NCBI RefSeq assembly: GCF_027364955.1
Contig: NZ_DAHXOI010000006.1
Span: forward strand, 12,351-76,350
Source of the DNA: Ferrimicrobium sp.
GTDB lineage: Bacteria > Actinomycetota > Acidimicrobiia > Acidimicrobiales > Acidimicrobiaceae
Direction: 5' to 3'
Length of the DNA stretch: 64,000 nucleotides
The translations under genes were made by a program, and so were the position numbers. The notes below the pieces were generated by a model that saw nothing but the letters and a program-made list of their open reading frames with translations, had not been told where the DNA came from and did no database searches. Below are positions 18,009 to 25,595 of the stretch, one piece after another; the first letter of the stretch is position 1; each line of letters starts with the position of its first letter.

Positions 18009-18487
18009 CCGATTACCCCCTGTGGGTCATCTGGCTGGTGCGCATTCTCGCCCTCGGGGCGCTTGGCGTCGCCATATATCTAACCATTGCCCACTATGAC
18101 ACCAAGGTCTCCCTGCTGTGTCCAGACAACGCCACCATCAACTGTCAGGAGGTCACCACCTCCCCACAGTCGATGATCGTTGGCATCCCCGTTGCCGTGT
18201 TAGGTCTTGCTTACTACGTCATCGTCTCTGTCCTTGCTTGGTGGCCAAGAGCAAAGGCGACTACGACCTTTGAGTTGATCCGTCTGATCGTCGCCCTAGG
18301 GGGAGTAGGGTTCATCCTCTATCTGGTCTATGCCGAGATTGTGGAGATCGGAGCGATTTGCCTCTGGTGCACGAGTGTCCACCTCATCACGATTCTTATC
18401 TTCTTGTTACTGCTCTATGCCTGGATGACCTATCGTGATCGGCTGAGCGGTGGACTGGCTACCGCCAAACGTGATGTAGGCATCTGA
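17966..18487 (+). CDS. Vitamin K epoxide reductase (VKOR) family protein
   Basis: A 173-residue membrane protein with four hydrophobic segments. It has the loop cysteine pair in [13 protein letters not shown], the conserved Ser in the following SPQS region, and the active-site CLWC in the last helix pair. Bacterial VKOR replaces DsbB, passing electrons from a DsbA-like protein to quinone. It lacks the fused thioredoxin domain found in some homologues, which fits with a separate DsbA-like protein encoded by the gene that overlaps it upstream. The frame 17966-18008 is shared between both genes in different phases. Confidence 0.92.
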   Translation: MQNLTHSQSPKEALTDYPLWVIWLVRILALGALGVAIYLTIAHYDTKVSLLCPDNATINCQEVTTSPQSMIVGIPVAVLGLAYYVIVSVLAWWPRAKATTTFELIRLIVALGGVGFILYLVYAEIVEIGAICLWCTSVHLITILIFLLLLYAWMTYRDRLSGGLATAKRDVGI

Positions 18488-18502
18488 CGAGGACTGATCA
18501 CC

Positions 18503-18528
18503 GGCAAAGAGAGCCGAACCTCTCTGCC
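18503..18528 (+). terminator. Hairpin after the VKOR gene
   Basis: AGAGAG (18508-18513) and CTCTCT (18520-18525) pair around CCGAAC, extended by GGC/GCC across a two-base bulge, 15 bp after the VKOR stop. No T-run follows, so termination is only inferred from position and stem strength. Confidence 0.4.
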
Positions 18529-18957
18529 TAGAGACGGGGGGGTTGCGCCTCTTGTCGGTCATCCCGGACAGTCTGGCGGTTGATGGACGTTTGTGTCTAC
18601 GTCGTCGATGATCAAAACAGTTTGCACAACTACGACGCTTGGTTCGAAAGTGAAGACCGCTTTGAGCACTAGATTGAGCTGGTTACGCACGAATGAATGG
18701 TGTGGGTTGTGATCAGTGTCGGCGTCAGCGAGGATGATGTGGCTATGGCGACAGGATGGGTGTGATGTGGAATTTGCTGTTCGCAGTTGCGATATGTGTT
18801 GGTCGAAGCACTGACTGATTGCTGAACCCGCAGCTCCTGTCGCAAGAGGAAGACTCGACGCGCTGGTGAGCACTTGTTGTCACTGCCGGCAGGGAGGTCT
18901 CACTGAGGTCTTAAGGAAAAATCGGAGAGGAAATAACGGGACGCAGGAGGGTCTTCG
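18529..18957. other. Gene-poor stretch, nothing recognised
   Basis: About 430 bp between the VKOR operon and the DUF4258 gene. A 104-codon open frame on the minus strand (18559-18873) has no recognisable product or ribosome binding site. The composition suggests decayed accessory sequence, in line with the toxin-antitoxin-like pair and permease fragment that follow, but I cannot identify an ancestor. Confidence 0.45.
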
Positions 18958-19236
18958 ATGGGTCAGTTCGTCTATCGTATTCACGCGATTCAGCGGATGT
19001 TTGAGCGCCAAATCCAGCGATCTGTGGTTGAGGCTGTCGTTGATTCGGGGACAACGATCGAGAGCTATCCAGAGGATACGCCATACCCAAGCCGCTTGGT
19101 GTTGGGTTGGGATCGCGGTCGCCCTATGCACGTAGTGGTCGCAGACGATCTGGAGGATGATGAGACCGTAGTCACCACTGTCTATCTGCCGGACCCAATG
19201 CGATGGAACGCTAGCTCCTCAAGGAGGCTGCAATGA
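18958..19236 (+). CDS. DUF4258 protein, probable toxin of a DUF4258/YgiT pair
   Basis: A 92-residue protein starting MGQFVYRIHAIQRMFERQI. The HA-x-x-RM-x-x-R pattern near the N-terminus and the RPMHVVVADDL...VVTTVYLPD strand pair near the C-terminus match DUF4258, a family that resembles MqsR/RelE-type small RNases. GGAGGG precedes the ATG by six bases. It overlaps the next gene (a YgiT zinc-finger protein) by 4 bp (ATGA). Inference: mRNA-interferase-like toxin; activity cannot be shown from sequence. Confidence 0.8.
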   Translation: MGQFVYRIHAIQRMFERQIQRSVVEAVVDSGTTIESYPEDTPYPSRLVLGWDRGRPMHVVVADDLEDDETVVTTVYLPDPMRWNASSSRRLQ

Positions 19237-19466
19237 AATGTGCTATCTGTAAGAGTGGTAAGTTAGAAGAAGGTGTGACTGCCGTAACCGTCGAACGGGG
19301 CGGCACTCTTGTCGTGTTTCGTCGAGTCCCTGCAAGAATTTGCCCAAACTGCGGCGAGAGCTACCTCGAAGCAGCAGTGGTGGACGCGGTATGCCAGGCT
19401 GGAGATGAGGCCGCCAGTGCTGGAGTAGAGGTCGATGTGCGTGAGTTCCATCACGTCTCGGCATAG
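19233..19466 (+). CDS. YgiT-type zinc-finger protein, probable antitoxin (MqsA N-domain-like)
   Basis: A 77-residue protein with two CxxC pairs, CAIC (residues 3-6) and CPNC (about 37-40), the zinc-binding arrangement of the YgiT/MqsA N-terminal domain, which binds the toxin. The C-terminal part has no recognisable DNA-binding HTH, so unlike full MqsA it may only neutralise the toxin. Its ATG overlaps the DUF4258 stop by 4 bp. Order toxin first, antitoxin second, is as in mqsRA. Confidence 0.82.
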   Translation: MKCAICKSGKLEEGVTAVTVERGGTLVVFRRVPARICPNCGESYLEAAVVDAVCQAGDEAASAGVEVDVREFHHVSA

Positions 19467-20102
19467 GAGGATTCGTCGTTCTCGGCTCCTGACTGGTCTA
19501 CGAACCGCCGCTATCCCCTGACAAGGAGCTTTTCTTCAGCGAGAGAGCGTGGAAGGCCCCTTACGATGTTGACTTCGTCTCCGTGGTTGATGACCGCCTC
19601 CTGGTCGCTAGCGATTTGGGTCGAACATCATGCAGAAGCCGGGGTCTATCAGCGATGGGAATGCACGACTGCGTCGCTCAGGTGGTCACAGCGATGGGGC
19701 GCTACTGGCGGAGCGTTGGTGAGCTTTCACTCTTTTGAACTTTGCGACACATATAGAGCCGGTACTCAATGATGACGGGCCCATGACGGAGCGCGCCGAC
19801 GCTAGCGGTAGCGAGTACCACCATGATCGCTTCGGGACCATAGGCGACCGAAGTGAGGGCATCAAGCGAGAGTGCAGGAAGGCCCGAAAACGTCGAAAAT
19901 CTCTTCCAATTGCATCTCATTGGAGCGAAAGGGTCTCCCAATGATGAGCCTGTATGCTTTGCTGGCGATGCGGCTTTGCCCAGTTTTCACCGGAGGGACG
20001 AAGGGCGGCAAACTCTCTGGCATAGCCAGACTCTAGTGGGGTAGGAAATTTGCATCGTTACCCGCGACGGTGTCGGCCAGCATCTAGTAGCACGCTCGCT
20101 GG
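19467..20102. other. Gene-poor stretch holding a decayed permease fragment
   Basis: About 640 bp without an intact gene. The only interpretable content is the minus-strand fragment at 19702-19941 (separate entry). The flanking sequence on both sides carries short open frames that I could not connect to it or to any family. No hairpin, RNA gene or repeat was seen. Confidence 0.5.
19702..19941 (-). pseudogene. APC-superfamily permease N-terminal fragment (decayed)
   Basis: The 79-residue open frame contains FSGLPALSLDALTSVAYGPEA, followed by a hydrophobic stretch (IMVVLATASVGAL). This is the first transmembrane helix motif of APC-type permeases (S-D-A-L-S-S-x-A-Y-x-x-E), here with an L where the family usually has a second S. 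The similarity ends at GPVI and the frame then runs into unrelated sequence and a stop. A complete permease would need 400 or more further residues, none of which is visible. The intact APC transporter at 44911 shows the equivalent motif LSSDVMSSSAYATEA. Confidence 0.55.
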
Positions 20103-20375
20103 CTAGACGACCACCCGGATATGTCGTCGTGCGCGGATCATCGCCTTGCGCTCCAACTCGTTGCGCCCACCCCAGATGCCCCTGGATTCACCCTTTGCCA
20201 ACGCCCACTCAAGACAGTCCTGCTGGACCGGGCAGCCATGGCAGACGCGTTTTGCTTGGTTCTCTCGCAGGCGACGTTCTCCTGGTGCCTCACCCCTTGG
20301 CTCATCAGGCGGGAAAAAGAGGTTTAATCCCCAACCTCGACATGAAGCCTGATCCCTCCAGTTTTCGCCTGTCAT
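20103..20375 (-). CDS. WhiB-family iron-sulfur transcription factor (WhiB4-like by context)
   Basis: A 90-residue WhiB protein. Counting from the chosen start, the four Fe-S ligands are C12, C45, C48 and C54 (C-x32-C-x2-C-x5-C), followed by the G-I-W-G-G turn and a basic C-terminal tail for DNA binding. I prefer the ATG at 20375 because GGGGGA lies four bases before it; an ATG four codons upstream (20387) sits inside that site. It is divergent from two Get3/ArsA-like ATPase genes, the same arrangement as whiB4 with Rv3679/Rv3680 in mycobacteria, which points to a redox-sensing WhiB4-type role. Confidence 0.93.
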   Translation of the reverse strand: MTGENWRDQASCRGWGLNLFFPPDEPRGEAPGERRLRENQAKRVCHGCPVQQDCLEWALAKGESRGIWGGRNELERKAMIRARRHIRVVV

Positions 20376-20477
20376 GTTTCCCCCCATGGTTAGCGAATCG
20401 CCGCCTCTCGGCCATTCTGATCAGCATAGAAGCTTTTTGCACGAAAAGTCAAGCTGGAGGAGTGTTCATTAATCGAG

Positions 20478-21362
20478 GTGATCGCGCCTAAGGTGAGAGG
20501 GGTGCAGACAGCGAAGGCGCGCATCATACTCTCAGAGCTTATTGGCGATCCCCGCTTGGTACTCGTGACCGGCAAGGGTGGGGTGGGTAAGTCAAGTGTG
20601 GCTCGTCTCATCGCTCTTGTCGCCCAGACGGCGGGTCTGAAACCCTTGCTGGTGCTCTTCGACGAATTTGGTGGTGAATCAGACGGCATTGAACAGGTCA
20701 TCCTCCTCCCGGATGCCGTGATGTTGGAGTATCTTGAGACCCATGGCTTTGGTCCCTTAGCCCAGCGCCTGTTGAAGTCCGGTGTCATCGATGCCGTCTC
20801 GACGGCGATCCCCGGCATCCGGGACTTGTTGGTGTTGGCGAAGATCAAGCAGTTGGTGAACTCTGGCATCTATGATCTTGTTCTCGTGGACGCGCCCGCG
20901 TCTGGCCATCTGCTTTCATTGTTGTCATCGCCTGATGGACTCGGTGCGATAGCGACCGATGGGCCGATCGCTTCGCAGAGTGCCGACGTCATCGCTCTGT
21001 TGCGGGATCAGGAGTTGACCGGGGTTGTACTGGTGACGTTGCCGGAGGAGACCCCAGTGCAGGAGACGAGTGAGGTCTACACCAACTTGACAACGTTGCT
21101 AGCTACCCACGTACTCTCTTGTGTCGTCAACAGGATGCCCGCGATGGTGCATCGACTTGACGATCTGATGCCAGGTTCGGCCGAAGACCGTGCGAATCAG
21201 TATTTGACTTCGCGTTCGGACTTTGCGCAGGCTCAGGTCCAAGTGGTTCGTGGTCTGCTCCCCGTCCCTGTCTTTGAGTTTCCCTTTGTGGAGGACGCCA
21301 CGCAACCAACGAAAGCAGCGAAGTATCTTTTTGATCAGGCAGATCGATGGGAGATACAGTGA
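20478..21362 (+). CDS. ArsA/Get3-like ATPase, first of a pair
   Basis: A 294-residue P-loop ATPase with the deviant Walker A GKGGVGKSS (about residues 32-40) shared by ArsA, Get3 and MinD. Family length is usual, but the A-type cysteine motif for arsenite binding is absent, so arsenite pumping is unlikely. It overlaps the second ATPase by 16 bp. The pair and the divergent WhiB match mycobacterial Rv3679-Rv3680, described as Get3-like and thought to work as a heteromer. The start is a GTG at 20478; later in-frame GTGs (20493, 20502) are possible. Confidence 0.88.
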   Translation: MIAPKVRGVQTAKARIILSELIGDPRLVLVTGKGGVGKSSVARLIALVAQTAGLKPLLVLFDEFGGESDGIEQVILLPDAVMLEYLETHGFGPLAQRLLKSGVIDAVSTAIPGIRDLLVLAKIKQLVNSGIYDLVLVDAPASGHLLSLLSSPDGLGAIATDGPIASQSADVIALLRDQELTGVVLVTLPEETPVQETSEVYTNLTTLLATHVLSCVVNRMPAMVHRLDDLMPGSAEDRANQYLTSRSDFAQAQVQVVRGLLPVPVFEFPFVEDATQPTKAAKYLFDQADRWEIQ

Positions 21363-22432
21363 CGGATCTTCTCGACGCCATCGACTCCAAAGAGACGCTG
21401 GTCTGTATTGGTCCAGGCGGTGTCGGCAAGACCACCAGTGCGGCGGCGGTCGGACTCTTGCTGGCAAGGACGGGTCGCAACGTCTGTGTGTTAACGATCG
21501 ACCCGGCACGGCGCCTCGCCTCCGCGCTTGGTCTTGACCGGGTCGGCAACGAGCCGGTGCTTGCCAGCGAGGATATCCCCAACTACTGGGTGGCGATGCT
21601 TGACCCAAAGCAGACCTTTGACGCGATGATCGCTCGTTACTCCTCTTCGGAGGCCCAGGAGAAGGAGATTGTCGAGAATCCTGTGTACCGTAATCTTGTA
21701 ACACGGTTGTCGGGCACGCAGGAGTACATGGCCTTTGAGCGGCTTTGGGAACTCAGGGAGAGTCAGCGTTTCGACACGATCATTGTCGATACCCCACCCG
21801 CCCAAGCGGCGATCGATTTCTTGCACGCTCCGAGTCGGCTCGCGGGATTTTTGGATAACCGCGTCTTCAAATTCATGCTGAAGCCTCCACCTCTTTACTT
21901 GCGGCCGATTGCGATGGCGACGCGTGGCCTCGTCAAACAGATCGCAAGTGTGGTAGGGGCCGATGTCGTCAACGACACCATGAGCTTCTTCCAGGCCTTT
22001 TCCGGGATCGAAGAGGGATTCCGTGAGCGAGCGCTGAGGACGAGTGAGTTGCTCGCATCGGAGGCGACGAGTTATCTGTTGGTCTCCTCGCCGGCACCTG
22101 ACTCGCTGGCTGCAGGAAGCCGAATGGTGGAGCTTCTGCAGGGGATAGGGCATGAGGTCAACAGCGTGCTGATCAACCGCATGACGCCAACCTATGCGTC
22201 GGATCCGTCCGATCCGAACGCGCCAGCACAGGCCCGTGCAGACCTAGAACGGCTGGTGCGTATGCGCGCACACGAGGGCTTGGCGATCAAGTCATGGGGG
22301 CTCGATCTCGCGCTCGGTGGATTCTATTTTCTTGAGGATCTCGCGAGTGATGTCTCGAACCTTGCGGCGTTAGCAGAGGTGGCCGATGCAATGCAACACT
22401 GTGCTTTGGTACCCTTCGCAGTCCCCGAGTAG
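21347..22432 (+). CDS. ArsA/Get3-like ATPase, second of a pair
   Basis: A 361-residue partner with Walker A GPGGVGKTT (about residues 24-32), switch-like DPARRLASALG (about 50), and VDTPPAQAAIDFL (about 148-160), all typical of the ArsA/Get3 family. A hydrophobic segment after it (FMLKPPPLYLRPIAMATRGL) could bind client helices as in Get3. An in-frame GTG at 21359 forms a GTGA overlap with the upstream stop and has GGGAGA before it, so it is a good alternative start. Function probably complements the first ATPase; client proteins are unknown. Confidence 0.9.
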   Translation: MGDTVTDLLDAIDSKETLVCIGPGGVGKTTSAAAVGLLLARTGRNVCVLTIDPARRLASALGLDRVGNEPVLASEDIPNYWVAMLDPKQTFDAMIARYSSSEAQEKEIVENPVYRNLVTRLSGTQEYMAFERLWELRESQRFDTIIVDTPPAQAAIDFLHAPSRLAGFLDNRVFKFMLKPPPLYLRPIAMATRGLVKQIASVVGADVVNDTMSFFQAFSGIEEGFRERALRTSELLASEATSYLLVSSPAPDSLAAGSRMVELLQGIGHEVNSVLINRMTPTYASDPSDPNAPAQARADLERLVRMRAHEGLAIKSWGLDLALGGFYFLEDLASDVSNLAALAEVADAMQHCALVPFAVPE

Positions 22433-22443
22433 GCTAGTGAGCC

Positions 22444-22896
22444 ATGGCAACCATTCTTCTTGTCACTGATTCACCTGAGCTCGAAGAGGAGCTCGCATCG
22501 ACCCTTGACGCTGATGAACATACGCTCTACGCTGTGTCAGCGGGCAGAGCAGTCCGAGATGCCGCTACGGAGATCCAACCCGACGTCGTGGTCCTGGATT
22601 CACAGATCGGTTCGATGGGTGGGATCGCCGTCTGTATTGATCTTCGTCTAGAGGCGGATGCGGGCCGTTTGGAGCCGACGCGAATCATTTTGCTCCTCGA
22701 TCGGAGAGCTGATGTTTTTACCGCTAAGCGTTCCGGGGCGGATGGTTATCTCGTGAAACCCTTGAATCCGCTCATGGTGGTAGATGCCGTGGAGGCGGTG
22801 CTCGATGGGAACCTTTTCCTCGACAACTCATATCAACCACTGGACAGTAGTCGCGAGGTTGAAGAAGCCTCTACACTGGTAGCTGACGGGAAGTAG
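22444..22896 (+). CDS. Orphan receiver-domain protein
   Basis: A 150-residue single REC domain: acidic pocket in LLVTDSP, phosphoacceptor Asp in VVVLDSQIG, the conserved Lys in LVKPL and a C-terminal helix, then a short polar tail ending VADGK. No output domain or kinase is nearby. The gene follows the ATPase pair by 11 bp and probably belongs to that transcript. Its TAG stop (22894-22896) lies inside tRNA-Pro: the last ten bases of the gene are also the first ten bases of the tRNA. Confidence 0.88.
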   Translation: MATILLVTDSPELEEELASTLDADEHTLYAVSAGRAVRDAATEIQPDVVVLDSQIGSMGGIAVCIDLRLEADAGRLEPTRIILLLDRRADVFTAKRSGADGYLVKPLNPLMVVDAVEAVLDGNLFLDNSYQPLDSSREVEEASTLVADGK

Positions 22897-22963
22897 CGCA
22901 GCTTGGCAGCGCGCAGCGTTCGGGACGCTGAGGTCGCGGGTTCAAATCCCGCCTTCCCGACCA
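22887..22963 (+). tRNA. tRNA-Pro (anticodon CGG)
   Basis: A complete cloverleaf: acceptor CGGGAAG pairs with CTTCCCG, D-arm GCGC...GCGC, anticodon stem CAGCG/CGCTG enclosing TTCGGGA (anticodon CGG), and T-arm GCGGG TTCAAAT CCCGC. CCA is encoded (22961-22963). The 5' end overlaps the receiver-protein gene by ten bases, its U8-A9-G10 being that gene's stop codon, and the 3' end is followed after one base by the ATG of the Nudix gene. Confidence 0.97.
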
Positions 22964-22964
22964 T

Positions 22965-23804
22965 ATGAGTACTGCTCCGTTGCGCTTGGCCTCCACGGTG
23001 ATGTTGGTGCGCGATGCTCCTGCAGGTTTTGAGGTCCTTCTCCTGCGGAGGAACAAAGATCTCGCGTTCGCCGGAGGTGCTCATGTTTTCCCGGGCGGAT
23101 CGGTGGATGCGGGTGATGGTGATCCGACGCTTGTTGCTCGATGCGCTGGATTAGATCCCGACGAGGCTGATGCCCGACTTGGCATCACAGACGCACTTCG
23201 CTTTTACGTGGCCGCCCTTCGAGAGGCCTATGAGGAGGCGGGCATTCTCCTCGTGGCGGATGATCTCCATCGCGCTGCCACTGACGTTGAACAGCAGCTC
23301 CGGGTGGCACGGCGTGCACTCGTTGAGGGAGAACGTTCTTTTGGTGAGATCGTGCAACAACTCGATCTTGTGCTTGATGTGGGTGCGCTTATCTATGTCG
23401 CGCATTGGATCACCCCAGAGGGCGCGCCAAGGCGTTTCGACACCCGCTTTTTTCTCGCGCGCGTCCCACGCCGACAGCTGGCGACGCCGGACCGCTCCGA
23501 GATCGTAGGAGAGGTGTGGATCACGCCAGAGCGCGCCCTTGATGCGTACCATCAAGGACAGTTTGAGCTGGTTCTTCCAACCGTCAAGAACCTTGAGTTC
23601 CTCGCTTCCTTTGGTGATGTCGAGACGTTGCTCACCGCTGCGCGCGCACTGACGAGTGTCCCACCCATTCAGCCACGCTTTTACCGACGACCTGATGGCT
23701 CGGTCGCGGTCGCGCTTCCCGATACCCCAGAGTATCGTCAAGCCTCAACGACCGTTTTAGGCGCAGGAGAGGCACTGCCTACGCACCCAACTACTGGCCC
23801 GTAG
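22965..23804 (+). CDS. Nudix hydrolase (NUDT19/CoA-pyrophosphatase-like)
   Basis: A 279-residue Nudix protein with the box split over about residues 46-90: [14 protein letters not shown], then an insertion, then [14 protein letters not shown]. Large insertions between the G and REAxEE parts are typical of the NUDT7/NUDT19-like branch, which cleaves CoA esters. The ATG at 22965 follows the tRNA CCA end by a single base and has no ribosome binding site. Cutting the tRNA out of a common transcript would leave a leaderless message. A later ATG (codon 14) would remove part of the first strand. Confidence 0.88.
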   Translation: MSTAPLRLASTVMLVRDAPAGFEVLLLRRNKDLAFAGGAHVFPGGSVDAGDGDPTLVARCAGLDPDEADARLGITDALRFYVAALREAYEEAGILLVADDLHRAATDVEQQLRVARRALVEGERSFGEIVQQLDLVLDVGALIYVAHWITPEGAPRRFDTRFFLARVPRRQLATPDRSEIVGEVWITPERALDAYHQGQFELVLPTVKNLEFLASFGDVETLLTAARALTSVPPIQPRFYRRPDGSVAVALPDTPEYRQASTTVLGAGEALPTHPTTGP

Positions 23805-23810
23805 GCGACG

Positions 23811-25454
23811 ATGCCTTTAGGAACAGAGGAGTCTGTAGACCCCGATTACCCACGACTGATCGAGCTGATGCGCCCCTTGCGGGAGGGGTCAGTCACGACC
23901 ACCACTCGGGTGCTTTGGGTCTTGGCTGGGCTCGGTGCTCTTGTGCAGTTCGCGGTACTACTGATCTATTCGCTCAACAAGTTCCATCACTTTGACCTGT
24001 CAGAGGACTATGGGATCGTCAATCAAGCAACGTACCTCATCGCTCGCGGCCACCTCAACCCCTTCGACACTATCTACCAGGATCAGTTCTGGCGTGATCA
24101 GTTTTCCTTGTTGGCTTGGCCACTCGGAGCGCTGCGACTCGTGGCCCGGTCTGGCATCACGCTGTTGGTCATTCAATCGCTGTCGTTGGCGGCAACGACG
24201 TTCGTACTGCTACTCGTCGCTATTCGAGTGCTACTCCGGCAGCACTTCTCCCTTGCGTGGCGGCTGGTCATGCTGGCAGGATTTGGCTTGCTGATCCTCA
24301 CCGACCCTTGGCTCTATGAGACAGCGTCCTTTGACTTTCACTTCCAGTCGATCGCTGCCCTCACCCTACTCCTCGCAGTGATTGGCTTTCTCAGGCAACG
24401 ACCATGGTTGGCGTGGATCATGATCGGGTTGACGTTGTTGGCGGGTACGAGTGAGATATTGCTGGTCATTGGATTGGGGTTAGGCCTTCTCCTCCTTGCA
24501 CAACGGCGTGTCCAGGGTCTTCTAGTCGTTGCGGTGGGGTTGGGGTGGCTCGCCGTCGATCTCATCCTCGGAGCCCATCAATCGACGACCTTTGCGCTCA
24601 GTTATGGCTATCTCAGTCAGGTCCACCGCCAGAACCCTTCGTTGATGGCAATTATCGAAGGGGTGCTGGCGCATCCTGGTCTCCCTCTTCATGTCCTCGC
24701 TTCGCGACACAGTGCCATCGGTGAGATTCTCGGGTATTCAGGGGTGCTCGGTGTGCTCTTTGGACCGGCCACCATGGTCACCCTGCTAGCGATTGGGGCG
24801 AATGGCCTGCAACATTCCGCTGCCTTTCTCTCCTTGCAATCCGGAGGTTTTCAGAACTTTCCAGAGGTCGTGCTGCTTGAGATGGGTACGGTGCTGATGG
24901 GCACGTGGTTATTGGCCCGCTTACGGTCCTCGCCACGGTGGGTTCGATGGCCCCTTGGCGGGGCGATGGGTGTTGTGGTCGTGATGATTGCAGCTCTCGG
25001 CATCGACGTCGATCGAGGAATTCCCCCACAGTGGTTGACCGTTCCTCCACGTGTTGCGGCGCAGCTACAGACGGTCGCGATCCCAGCCGATGATGAGGTA
25101 GTCGTATCGGAGGGCATCGTCGGTAGATTCGCCGATCGAGCCGATGTCTTTGCGATCTTTGCTCGTGATCAACATTTTCAGGCCTGCAGTTCCACGATCT
25201 TTGTGGTGGTAGCGGCGCGCAACGGATTCGAGATTGACCCACCGATACGGAGTGCCGGTATCGTGCGTGACCTCGATAACGACCATGACGCTATTATGCG
25301 GCTCCGCGACCCGCAGGTCCATGTCTACGAACTCCAGCGGCAACCCGTGGGTGCTTTTCTCTCCTTCTCGTCGGCGAGAGGTGTCAAGGTGAGTCGGGTG
25401 CCCGCCTTTGGTGATGAGCGCTGCACCGATGAAGATGGGGCGGCGCTCTCGTAG
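23811..25454 (+). CDS. DUF2079 multi-pass membrane protein
   Basis: A 547-residue protein with about ten hydrophobic segments, beginning with FHHFDLSEDYGIVNQATYLI after the first helix and followed by NPFDTIYQDQFWRDQFS, the characteristic start of DUF2079. The family is thought to be related to GT-C glycosyltransferase-type proteins; an Asp near the first periplasmic loop (DLSEDYG) is consistent. The substrate is unknown. The C-terminal 150 residues are a soluble extracytoplasmic domain. It begins six bp after the Nudix gene. Confidence 0.85.
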   Translation: MPLGTEESVDPDYPRLIELMRPLREGSVTTTTRVLWVLAGLGALVQFAVLLIYSLNKFHHFDLSEDYGIVNQATYLIARGHLNPFDTIYQDQFWRDQFSLLAWPLGALRLVARSGITLLVIQSLSLAATTFVLLLVAIRVLLRQHFSLAWRLVMLAGFGLLILTDPWLYETASFDFHFQSIAALTLLLAVIGFLRQRPWLAWIMIGLTLLAGTSEILLVIGLGLGLLLLAQRRVQGLLVVAVGLGWLAVDLILGAHQSTTFALSYGYLSQVHRQNPSLMAIIEGVLAHPGLPLHVLASRHSAIGEILGYSGVLGVLFGPATMVTLLAIGANGLQHSAAFLSLQSGGFQNFPEVVLLEMGTVLMGTWLLARLRSSPRWVRWPLGGAMGVVVVMIAALGIDVDRGIPPQWLTVPPRVAAQLQTVAIPADDEVVVSEGIVGRFADRADVFAIFARDQHFQACSSTIFVVVAARNGFEIDPPIRSAGIVRDLDNDHDAIMRLRDPQVHVYELQRQPVGAFLSFSSARGVKVSRVPAFGDERCTDEDGAALS

Positions 25455-25494
25455 GGATCCCAGGATGCCTTGGGACCCGGCGGCCGCGGGATCC
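25455..25494. repeat. GC-rich palindromic element between two transcription units
   Basis: GGATCCC (25455-25461) and GGGATCC (25488-25494) are perfect inverted arms; a nested hairpin joins CCCAGG to CCTTGGG (25459-25474). It directly follows the DUF2079 stop, so it could act as a terminator although no T-run follows. On the minus strand its GGGTCCCAAGGCAT resembles the GGGACCCAAGGGAT unit of the array at 61570, so both may belong to one dispersed repeat family. Confidence 0.5.
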
Positions 25495-25595
25495 AGATTG
25501 ACTCAGCGCCGGTGTGCAAACTATTCACCGATCGTTTGCTCGTTGTTTACTGAGCCTTGGGGAGCGGTTCACGGTCGCTCGGTAGCTTCGAGACA

